A DNA stretch of 64,000 nucleotides from Shewanella woodyi ATCC 51908 (GTDB lineage Bacteria > Pseudomonadota > Gammaproteobacteria > Enterobacterales > Shewanellaceae): the NCBI RefSeq assembly GCF_000019525.1, contig NC_010506.1:4154001-4218000 (forward strand). Reading direction: 5' to 3'. Below the pieces are notes generated by a model that did no database searches, had not been told where the DNA came from, and saw nothing but the letters and a program-made list of their open reading frames with translations. The position numbers and the translations under genes are program-made. Numbering within the stretch: position 1 is the first letter of the stretch; each line of letters opens with the position of its first letter. Below, piece by piece: positions 55,369-63,059 of the stretch.

Positions 55369-55633
55369 ATACCAATCAGTATAAGAAGTTGATCTACTCA
55401 GAGTGTTTTTTGGCAAACTAATTCAAGGCGAATGAATGATAGAATGGCTGTTCCCTTGTGAGTTCATTCAACGCAGAAGTAGGCAGCCAAAACACTCCTT
55501 ACAGGCGAGTCTTAGCGATTCTGATACTGCGTTAACGAGCTTAACCGTAGAATGACTATGCTCTTCACTCGTTGCCTTGCCTCAGTACCGCTAAACTCTC
55601 GCTGAGCGATCAAATCTTTATACTGATTGGTAT
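55369..55633 (+). mobile_element. MITE copy E (~265 bp)
   Basis: Same family and orientation as copy A, beginning ATACCAATCAGTATAA and ending TTATACTGATTGGTAT. It lies between the 56-residue ORF and the large fusion gene. Confidence 0.85.
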
Positions 55634-55862
55634 TAACCACAGCCTCAACAATATTCTGGCTTGATGTTCTGCCCTCAAAACTCATGCAGTCTCAAGCCTT
55701 AAAAAGGGATAGAGCCATCTCTTTTTTATCACTACTTCTCTCCTGCTAAATTTGATTATTCCCAAATCTCTTATATCCTAAATCATTCATACGTAAAGAA
55801 ATAACCATGTTAAGCCAGCATCCGTTAGAGATGTAATGCTTGCCATACTAAGGAATAAAAAA

Positions 55863-58800
55863 ATGGAACAATCACGTCCAAATTTTATCTACCCTTCGGG
55901 CTCCATGTTAATGCACTCTCCCCTTATTCTTAATAAAGCTGATATGTATGGCTTTTTTATGAAAGGCAAAGAGAAAAACCTGCAAAAATCTATCGATACC
56001 AGTCTCAACCAAGTCGCAGGAAGCAGCATGTACTTTAAGGTGCTCTCCCCCTATGTGCTGACCAGTTTTACTCGAGTCGATAAAGCTTACTCTGCTTATC
56101 CTCAAGACCGAGATAAAGGCTGGCTCCAGGAGACTGATATTATCACTTGGGTCATGGTAGGCCGAAAAAACAGCGCCACAAGCGACGACATAAGCCATGT
56201 ATATTTTCATCCACTGCATATCTTCGTCAATGACGCCATGGCCCTAATCAATGGGCGAGAGCTCTTTGGTTACCCTAAATATATGTGTGAATATGAGATG
56301 CCAATGCCTGGGCAACCTCTCACTAAGCTCAGCCTGGCGGCAAAGAGTTTTAAAACCTTCTCAGCAGAAACGGAGCTGGCAATGCATCCTCTGTTAGAGG
56401 TGAACTGTGAAGCTAAAGAGGAGGAGCAACTATCAACAGCTGAGGCCATTAGCCAGACTTGGCAGTTATTTAAAGATCAGACCGATTTTATTCCTGAACT
56501 GGATAAGCTAGGTGAAGAGCAGCTCTTTAGTTTGCTGTTTAAACCTGCCATCGATCAGGTTTTTCTTAAGCAGTTACCTGACTCATCCGGTGATAAAGCG
56601 GTTTACCAAGCAATCACCGCCTCCCCCGCTAAAGTGAACAAGGTGCATTCGCTCTCTCTACTTGAAAATGATCTACTCGCTACCGTATTCGATAATGACA
56701 GCTTTCCACTGAAAGAGTCACTTGGGGTTGAGCTAGGCGAGCAACATGTCCTGCTACCCTACCATGTTAATTTTGATTTCGAAGTACCAGCAGGCGAAGT
56801 ACTTGTCGATAACTCAGTACTAAAAAAAGAGAAGATCGCTATTTTAGGTGGTGGGGTCGCCGCCATCACTGCAGCCGCCTGCCTCACGGAGCAACCAGGG
56901 TGGCAAAACCGCTATGAGATAGATATCTATCAGATGGGATGGCGCATTGGTGGCAAAGGTGCCAGTGGCCGCAATGCCGAATATGGCCAACGAATTGAAG
57001 AACATGGGCTGCATATCTGGTTTGGTTTCTACCAAAATGCTTTTAACTTGATGCGGAAAGCTTATGAGGAGTTAGACAGACCTGCAGGAACCCCACTAGC
57101 AACCTTTTTAGATGCTTTCAAACCACATAATTTTATTGTACTTCAGGAAGATGTGGGCGGTGACTCAGACAGTTGGCCGATAGTATTTCCCGAGCGAAGT
57201 GGCCTTCCTGGAGATAGCACAGAAACCTTAACTTTATGGAAGGTGGTAAAAGCGGCCTTTAGCTGGATCCGACAGTGGCTCTCGGATATGGATGAGATAC
57301 TCGATGAGTCAAACAGCGAGTCAGCGAAACCTATTCACTGGTTTAGCGAGGAGTGGTTTGAACGTCTCAATGACAAGATAGAGGACTCCCTTGAAGATGC
57401 AAGAGAGAGCTTATCCACACTGGGAGATAAGCTTGAATGTCACTTTAATCAGCTTATTGGACGTGAGTGCGATGATCACGCTCACCATGATGACGAGGGG
57501 TTGATCGAAAGCGCGGTAGACAGTCTCAGGGCTAGGCTAGAGGAGCGCTTCATCGATAAGCTAGAAACGAATGATGAGCTGCGCCGTCTCTATATCGCCG
57601 CCGATCTGGGACTCACCATACTCAAAGGTATGTTTGCCGATGATCTGTTTGCAAAAGGCTTCGATGCCATTAACGATTATGATTACCGAGAGTGGCTAAC
57701 TAAGCATGGAGCGAACCAAACTTTCACAGTTGACTCGGCACCGGTTAGAGGTTTTTACGATCTGGTCTTCGCCTATGAAAAGGGAAACTTTGATAAACCT
57801 AACCTCGAAGCAGGTACCATTATTCGCTCCATGTTACGTATCGCATTTTGCTATCAGGGCGGCGTGATGTGGAAAATGCAAGCAGGCATGGGAGATACAG
57901 TATTTACCCCCTACTATGAAGTGCTTAAACGTCGAGGAGTCAAATTCCACTTCTTCAATCGCGTCGATAATTTGGTCTGCGAAAACAGCAGCATTCAAGC
58001 CATTGAGATAACCGAGCAGGCTCAATTAAAAGAGGGCGTGAATGAGTACAACCCTTTTGTCGATGTAAAAGGCTTAGACTGCTGGCCAAGTGCACCAAAT
58101 TATGAGCAACTCAATCCAGAGGAAGCTGAGCTACTTCAAGACAAGAATATCAATTTAGAGCACTTTTGGAGTGACTGGGAGCAGGAGTACCAAGCTAAGT
58201 TCAATCAACCACTCCCCACTAAACGACTCGAAAAAGGGGTCGACTTTGATCAGGTGATCTTTGGTCTCTCTATTGGCTCAGTTCCCCATGTGGCCAGTGA
58301 AGTTATCACCCAAAGCCCGCCTCTGGCTCAGGCGGTAGATAAGGTGCAAACCGTGGCGACTCAAGCTTATCAACTCTGGCTAAATCAGGACCTTGAAGGG
58401 ATGGGTTGGCCGCTCAAAACCGAAGATAACCAAGAGCCTGTGCTATCAGGCTTTACCGAACCCTTCGATACTTGGGCCTCCATGGGTCAGCTGCTCGATA
58501 AGGAGGATTGGCCAAGCGATACTGAGCCTAAAAATGCCAGTTACTTCTGCTCTGCCCTACCAGTCGATAGCTACCCTCCCCAAAGCGATACTCAGTTTGC
58601 ACAGCAAAAAACTGAGGAGGCTAAAGCGGGCGCTATCGGTCAACTTAAGGCTCAGATCCATAAACTCTGGGGCAATGTGGGAGAAAGCTTCCCTTGGCAA
58701 TGGCTGCACGACCCACAAAACAGACAAGGTGAAGCTAGATTCGACAGCCAATATTGGCGAGCAAATGTTGATCCATCTGAGCGCTATGTACTCTCGGTCA

Positions 58801-58985
58801 AGGGCAGTAGTCAGTACAGAATCGATACCGATGGTACAGGGATAGATAACCTCTTTGTTACCGGAGACTGGATTAAAACGGGCATCAATGCAGGGTGTGT
58901 TGAGGCCGCGACGATGGCGGGAATGCACACATCCAAAGCCATTAGTGGCTATCCTAAAGTGATTAAGGGGGAGAAAGACTTCTAA
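55863..58985 (+). CDS. acetoacetate-decarboxylase-like/FAD-oxidoreductase fusion protein
   Basis: This protein has about 1040 residues. The N-terminal ~230 residues resemble acetoacetate decarboxylase (YFHPLHIFVNDAMALINGRELFGYPKYMC, read in pieces). The rest is an FAD/NAD(P)-binding amine-oxidase/phytoene-desaturase-like enzyme with IAILGGGVAAITAAACL at ~326, GWRIGGKGASGRN, RIEEHGLHIWFGF, and a C-terminal NLFVTGDWIKTGINAGCVE signature. An acidic coiled segment (~490-580) interrupts it. The start at 55863 has AAGGA eight nt upstream. Substrate unknown; lipid or terpenoid-like substrates are plausible by family. No partner genes adjoin. Confidence 0.82.
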   Translation: MEQSRPNFIYPSGSMLMHSPLILNKADMYGFFMKGKEKNLQKSIDTSLNQVAGSSMYFKVLSPYVLTSFTRVDKAYSAYPQDRDKGWLQETDIITWVMVGRKNSATSDDISHVYFHPLHIFVNDAMALINGRELFGYPKYMCEYEMPMPGQPLTKLSLAAKSFKTFSAETELAMHPLLEVNCEAKEEEQLSTAEAISQTWQLFKDQTDFIPELDKLGEEQLFSLLFKPAIDQVFLKQLPDSSGDKAVYQAITASPAKVNKVHSLSLLENDLLATVFDNDSFPLKESLGVELGEQHVLLPYHVNFDFEVPAGEVLVDNSVLKKEKIAILGGGVAAITAAACLTEQPGWQNRYEIDIYQMGWRIGGKGASGRNAEYGQRIEEHGLHIWFGFYQNAFNLMRKAYEELDRPAGTPLATFLDAFKPHNFIVLQEDVGGDSDSWPIVFPERSGLPGDSTETLTLWKVVKAAFSWIRQWLSDMDEILDESNSESAKPIHWFSEEWFERLNDKIEDSLEDARESLSTLGDKLECHFNQLIGRECDDHAHHDDEGLIESAVDSLRARLEERFIDKLETNDELRRLYIAADLGLTILKGMFADDLFAKGFDAINDYDYREWLTKHGANQTFTVDSAPVRGFYDLVFAYEKGNFDKPNLEAGTIIRSMLRIAFCYQGGVMWKMQAGMGDTVFTPYYEVLKRRGVKFHFFNRVDNLVCENSSIQAIEITEQAQLKEGVNEYNPFVDVKGLDCWPSAPNYEQLNPEEAELLQDKNINLEHFWSDWEQEYQAKFNQPLPTKRLEKGVDFDQVIFGLSIGSVPHVASEVITQSPPLAQAVDKVQTVATQAYQLWLNQDLEGMGWPLKTEDNQEPVLSGFTEPFDTWASMGQLLDKEDWPSDTEPKNASYFCSALPVDSYPPQSDTQFAQQKTEEAKAGAIGQLKAQIHKLWGNVGESFPWQWLHDPQNRQGEARFDSQYWRANVDPSERYVLSVKGSSQYRIDTDGTGIDNLFVTGDWIKTGINAGCVEAATMAGMHTSKAISGYPKVIKGEKDF

Positions 58986-59060
58986 TTTTACCCATAGTTA
59001 AAAGTGCTGGGCTTAGCGATAACAGCTCAGCACTTTCTACTACTCAATGACAAAACGCTT

Positions 59061-60731
59061 TTAAACCAAGGTCTCATCTTGTATCGACATCTGTTGCAGC
59101 TGATCTTCACGTCGCTTAGCTGTTTTACGCTTGTACATATCTCTGTCGGCAGCTCTTAACCACTCACTGGCATCTTTTGCCTCACTGCTAAAGGCATAAC
59201 CGTAACTAATCCCAGTCTCTTTATACACCTGATTCGATATGGAGCTAGATAACTCCTCAATCTTCTTCAATATGTCAGCAAGTTGCACCTCTGAAACCAA
59301 GATAACAAAATTATCGCCACCTATTCGAAACAGCTTCGCTCTCTCCATTAAATCACAGCTATTTTTCAACTCTTTAGCTGCATGTACCAACAAACTGTCT
59401 CCTTCATGATGCCCCAAGGTATGGTTAACCTGCTTTAACCCATCTAAATCGAGTAATATCAGTGCTAGGCTCTTCTTAGCGTCCTCTCCAAAAAACGTTT
59501 CAGACAGTAGGTATTCATCAAATGCATGCCGGTTAGGTAACTGAGTCAACTTATCTTGTCTTGCCTTCTCCCAAGCAACCCCTAAGGTTTCGATATAACT
59601 TTGTCGCTCTTCAGACAGAAGCTTAATCTTATAAGCTAAGGCTAAAGACAACATTAAGGCATCAACTGTGCCACCAATTAAGGTTGCAAGCTCTGCGTTC
59701 TCAATAAAGTCTGATGTGATCCCCATATTGCCCGGCAAAATAATCACAGCAGGTAGCAGTAGGCAGGTAAAAGCAAAAATAAAGTAACGGGCAGGATAAA
59801 AACCTTTAATCAAACAGACATTACCACAGGTAATTGCCAGAGCAATCCAAAGCATGATCAACACTGATGCGATAAGCGCCGTATAAGAGAGTAAAAATAT
59901 ACTGGTAGGCAAGGCAAGAATACAGGTCCACATCAAGAGCTTACTTAATCGCCATAACTTAGGCGAGTACTCAGGAAGTTGAAGGAAATGTTTATAAAAT
60001 AGAATATTGAAGATCGGTAACCCAATAAAGAACAGGTGGTGGATCTCTAAATTATGGAATCCCCAAAGGTGAGCACCAAGGTGAAAAGTGAGCGCCCAAC
60101 CAGTGAAGTAGGTGATCACATAGAGCCCATAATAGAGAAAGGCGCGGTCGCGAATAGAGAAGTAGATAAGCAAGTTGTAGCAGGCAATAAACAGCAAGCC
60201 CCCTAGACACAACATCACCAACATGGCTTCCATATCTGAACTGTTCTTATAAGCACCGTAAGGCTCAAGCTCTACCTTAGGCACAGATGAGAAGTAGCGA
60301 CTCTCCATTCGAATGACAAACCAATAATCAACGTCATAATGAAGCTCGACCTCACGGCCATAGCTAAACAGAAACTCATAAGGCGCAGAGTAGCCACTAT
60401 GGTGATATTGAGAACTGCCATCATTCCCTAATAGGGTGTAGTCCAATGATTCAACAATGGAGTTACGAACATTAATCGCCCACTTAGTCTCACGGCTATA
60501 GCGATGGACAGGGATCACCATCCAATAACTACCGCCAGTCAAACTAATTGAGTCTGCTTTATCTAATGTCGACATCCAGTCAGTGACTTCTGCGTACTCT
60601 TTAGGTGCACTTTGGTTGTCTTTTGCATAAAAAAGAAAGGATTGATCTAACGAAGGAGCCCCGATAGATGAAAAGCTGCAGCCTATAAGACTAAAAAACA
60701 GGAGCAAGCATACAGTCACTCTGTAACTCAT
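59061..60731 (-). CDS. 7TM-DISM diguanylate cyclase-like protein with altered GGDEF motif
   Basis: This 556-residue membrane protein has a signal/lipoprotein-like N-terminus (LLFFSLIGCSFSS), a periplasmic 7TMR-DISM sensory domain (~30-170), seven membrane helices (~175-385), and a C-terminal GGDEF domain. The active loop reads RIGGDNFVIL at ~474, so the Glu usually needed for metal binding is Asn. The preceding DKLTQLPNRHAFDEYL and DLDGLKQVNHTLGHHEGD are intact. It may be catalytically weak or a sensor of GTP/c-di-GMP. AAGGA lies ~9 nt before the ATG. Confidence 0.87.
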   Translation of the reverse strand: MSYRVTVCLLLFFSLIGCSFSSIGAPSLDQSFLFYAKDNQSAPKEYAEVTDWMSTLDKADSISLTGGSYWMVIPVHRYSRETKWAINVRNSIVESLDYTLLGNDGSSQYHHSGYSAPYEFLFSYGREVELHYDVDYWFVIRMESRYFSSVPKVELEPYGAYKNSSDMEAMLVMLCLGGLLFIACYNLLIYFSIRDRAFLYYGLYVITYFTGWALTFHLGAHLWGFHNLEIHHLFFIGLPIFNILFYKHFLQLPEYSPKLWRLSKLLMWTCILALPTSIFLLSYTALIASVLIMLWIALAITCGNVCLIKGFYPARYFIFAFTCLLLPAVIILPGNMGITSDFIENAELATLIGGTVDALMLSLALAYKIKLLSEERQSYIETLGVAWEKARQDKLTQLPNRHAFDEYLLSETFFGEDAKKSLALILLDLDGLKQVNHTLGHHEGDSLLVHAAKELKNSCDLMERAKLFRIGGDNFVILVSEVQLADILKKIEELSSSISNQVYKETGISYGYAFSSEAKDASEWLRAADRDMYKRKTAKRREDQLQQMSIQDETLV

Positions 60732-61265
60732 TAATTATAAATCCTTGATAAATAAAATACTCAACAGCCAAAAAATACAGGATTCAGAATGCCAGGGAGT
60801 GACTAAGTTTAAGGTTGCAATTTGCTCCTGCTTCACAACGAACTCACCATCCCTGATGACGACATTATAAGGTAATAGTAAGCAGTTCTCCGCTGCCCTA
60901 CCCTATAAACAAAACATTACCATAACAAACATAGATCAATTCTATTAACATGAAAGGGATAATACAATACTCTTGCCAAGATAAGAGTCACTCCATTTTC
61001 ACCTGAAGCCCTCTTAAACCTTAACGTCTATTCCTATCAATCACTTATTAAATATAAGGTTTAAAACTATTTATGTTGCTAATTGTACACAAAAATGTCG
61101 AAGAGACGCTACAAAGTAGCGTTCAATAAGTCAGTTCACTGTTGTCTTATGTTGAGATCGAGTGATCACTTAAGCTAAAAAGAGGAGGAGTTTAGCCCAT
61201 CACAAGTCGGCAATGGGCTGACACAATTGGAGAAAAGAAAAGATTAAAGCGAGCTAGTTCTGAAT
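60732..61265. other. intergenic gap with two hairpins
   Basis: This is 534 bp of gene-free, AT-rich DNA. ACGCTAC/GTAGCGT forms a hairpin at about 61107-61123, and AGCCCAT/ATGGGCT another at about 61194-61219, downstream of the YfaZ-like gene. Otherwise I see only the presumed promoter of the cyclase-like gene; no conserved repeat is evident. Confidence 0.4.
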
Positions 61266-61805
61266 TTAAAACCTTGCCCTTGCGCCAATATAAAACCCGC
61301 TATCGAAGGTTGAGTTATCGGCATAATCGTATTGAAAACGAATATTTCGATAGCCAGCAAATAATGCCAAACTTGGGTTTAACTGAAACTGCATTTTACT
61401 GTCGAGCTCATATTGCCCATCAACACTACCAAATGACAGTACCGAAGGTGCGTAGTATCCAGATGCATGAAATGACAAACTGGAGCCGAGATCCATTTTG
61501 TAGCGCCCACCAACACCCACAGCACTACCATTAGCACTCTGCTTAGCCCACACATATGAAAATTTAGCCCCAACTTCAAAATGGTGGATCCCCGCATCAT
61601 GAGAAATATGCATCGCAGCTGAGGTTAAATGGCCGCCATCATTGGAGTAGATATAACCAAACACGGCATTGGTATTCTTATTTAAATCGATAGCAAGATC
61701 AGTTGAAATAACATCATCGTTTAAACCGACACTAAAATCATTGGCAAAAGCTGTCACTGAAACAGATGACAAAATTAGCAGGCTACTCAATAAACTTAAT
61801 CGCAT
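61266..61805 (-). CDS. YfaZ-like outer-membrane protein
   Basis: This 179-residue barrel has a signal peptide (SSLLILSSVSVTAFAND) and amphipathic strands throughout, ending IGARARF with terminal Phe. It resembles the YfaZ family of small outer-membrane proteins, whose role is unknown. It is a single gene, 175 bp from the divergent region ahead of gpx. Confidence 0.75.
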   Translation of the reverse strand: MRLSLLSSLLILSSVSVTAFANDFSVGLNDDVISTDLAIDLNKNTNAVFGYIYSNDGGHLTSAAMHISHDAGIHHFEVGAKFSYVWAKQSANGSAVGVGGRYKMDLGSSLSFHASGYYAPSVLSFGSVDGQYELDSKMQFQLNPSLALFAGYRNIRFQYDYADNSTFDSGFYIGARARF

Positions 61806-62087
61806 AAAAGTCTCATATTTACTGTTTTGCGGATAGTACCAAACTTAGTAGCAACCTCCACTACCTTGCTCTTTTTAAAAATAAAAACATTAGTTAACCA
61901 CTACATATCTACAAAGCATCAGTAACACAGCCCTCAGCGTAAGCATCATAAGCAACATATAGATTAACCTAGCAACAAGATGTATCTCTTATCAGCTGAA
62001 CACTTTAAATATAATTGCGCACAACTTATTGGCTTGCAACTCTTTTCGTTTTATACTCAACAGGCATTGAGAATATGGAGAGATAAG

Positions 62088-62573
62088 ATGACAACTAAAA
62101 TTTGGGATTTTACGGTTAATGATATTCAGGGGGCTGAAAGCTCGCTTACTGACTTTAAAGGTAAAGTACTTCTGATCGTCAATACGGCTAGTGGGTGCGG
62201 CTTTACACCTCAATACCAAGGCCTACAATCCCTTTATGAAAAATTCGGTCCCGATAAGTTTGCAGTCTTAGGCTTTCCATGTAATCAGTTTGGGGCTCAG
62301 GAGAGTGGTAGTAATAGTGAGATCCAATCATTTTGTGAGCTCAACTTTAATGTCAGCTTCCCTATGTTTCAAAAAATAGAGGTGAACGGTGAAGATGCTC
62401 ACCCCCTGTATCAATACCTAAAATCATCAGCAAAAGGGATACTTGGCAGTCAAAGGATCAAATGGAACTTCACCAAATTCTTAGTCGATAGTGATGGCAA
62501 AGTACTTGAGAGGTTTGCTCCAACCACTAAGCCTGAAGCTCTCACAAAAAAAATTGAAGAATTATTAAAGTAA
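62088..62573 (+). CDS. glutathione peroxidase
   Basis: This thiol peroxidase of 161 residues has the catalytic Cys (not Sec) in VNTASGCGFTPQYQ (~36), Gln in GFPCNQFGAQESG and Trp in KWNFTKFLVDSDG. It reduces peroxides and lipid hydroperoxides, using glutathione or thioredoxin. The start at 62088 is supported by GGAG 7 nt upstream, whereas the longer frame from 61980 lacks a site. An oxidative-stress role is expected. Confidence 0.92.
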   Translation: MTTKIWDFTVNDIQGAESSLTDFKGKVLLIVNTASGCGFTPQYQGLQSLYEKFGPDKFAVLGFPCNQFGAQESGSNSEIQSFCELNFNVSFPMFQKIEVNGEDAHPLYQYLKSSAKGILGSQRIKWNFTKFLVDSDGKVLERFAPTTKPEALTKKIEELLK

Positions 62574-62639
62574 ATCAGACAACTAGAAATAAAAATGTAA
62601 ATTCCACAAAAAATATCGATTATTTTTTGAACTTTTTAT

Positions 62640-62768
62640 CTGGGGGGGAACTCAAACAATATGAGCAGCGAAGAGTTTTTTCATGTTCATCATTCTCCCC
62701 GGGACTTCTAGCGCAGTCCCCTTGACCTAACAGGTCATAAGGCAACCCTATGGTTGCCCTTTTTTTTG
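62640..62768 (+). ncRNA. candidate structured sRNA 1 with terminator
   Basis: Three consecutive hairpins precede a U-run: AACTC/GAGTT (62649-62677), GGGACT/AGTCCC (62701-62720) and TGACCT/AGGTCA (62723-62737), then a terminator GGCAACC/GGTTGCC (62741-62758) with nine or so U residues. Between the first and second hairpins lies an unpaired GTTCATCATTCTCCCC (62685-62700). It could be an independent sRNA or the structured 3' UTR of gpx, which ends at 62573. Confidence 0.55.
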
Positions 62769-62784
62769 GCTTTTTCTCTCCCTA

Positions 62785-62814
62785 ATTTGAAAATAATTTA
62801 AATTATTTTCAAAT
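62785..62814. promoter_or_regulatory. 30-bp perfect palindrome between the two candidate RNAs
   Basis: Positions 62785-62799 are the exact reverse complement of 62800-62814; the core is AATTTAAATT. It is very AT-rich, just upstream of candidate RNA 2 and just after the terminator of RNA 1. It could be a regulator-binding site for RNA 2 or a cruciform. Confidence 0.6.
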
Positions 62815-62844
62815 AGTGATGAACTATTTCAAACAACAGCACTC

Positions 62845-63042
62845 TGACTATATGTAACGTTTTTGGTGTTACAAGTTTAATGTTTTCATCAAGGTTCATC
62901 ACCTCCCTTTAGGTACTCACTTGGGTACCAATGAGAAGAATTAAGTTTACTGCTAGCGCTAATAGCTTAACGACTCTACATACTCATTCTAAAAGAATGA
63001 TACGGCATCCCATCTCAATAGAGATAGTGGATGCCTTTTTTT
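62845..63042 (+). ncRNA. candidate structured sRNA 2 with terminator
   Basis: A 5' hairpin TGTAAC/GTTACA (62853-62873), an unpaired stretch containing GTTCATCACCTCCC (62894-62907), then hairpins GGTAC/GTACC (62912-62929), GCTA/TAGC (62952-62966) and TCATTCT/AGAATGA (62984-63000), and a terminator with GGCATCC...GGATGCC (63004-63035) followed by seven U residues. No plus-strand gene precedes this terminator after the one at 62768, so a separate RNA is the simplest explanation. Boundaries of the 5' end are estimated. Confidence 0.6.
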
Positions 63043-63059
63043 ATCAGCTTTTTATGGCA

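Noticed and set aside
62640..62768. Known sRNAs (Spot 42, RyhB, Qrr) as identity for the structured RNAs
   Set aside because: I compared remembered core sequences and found no match; no known family is claimed.
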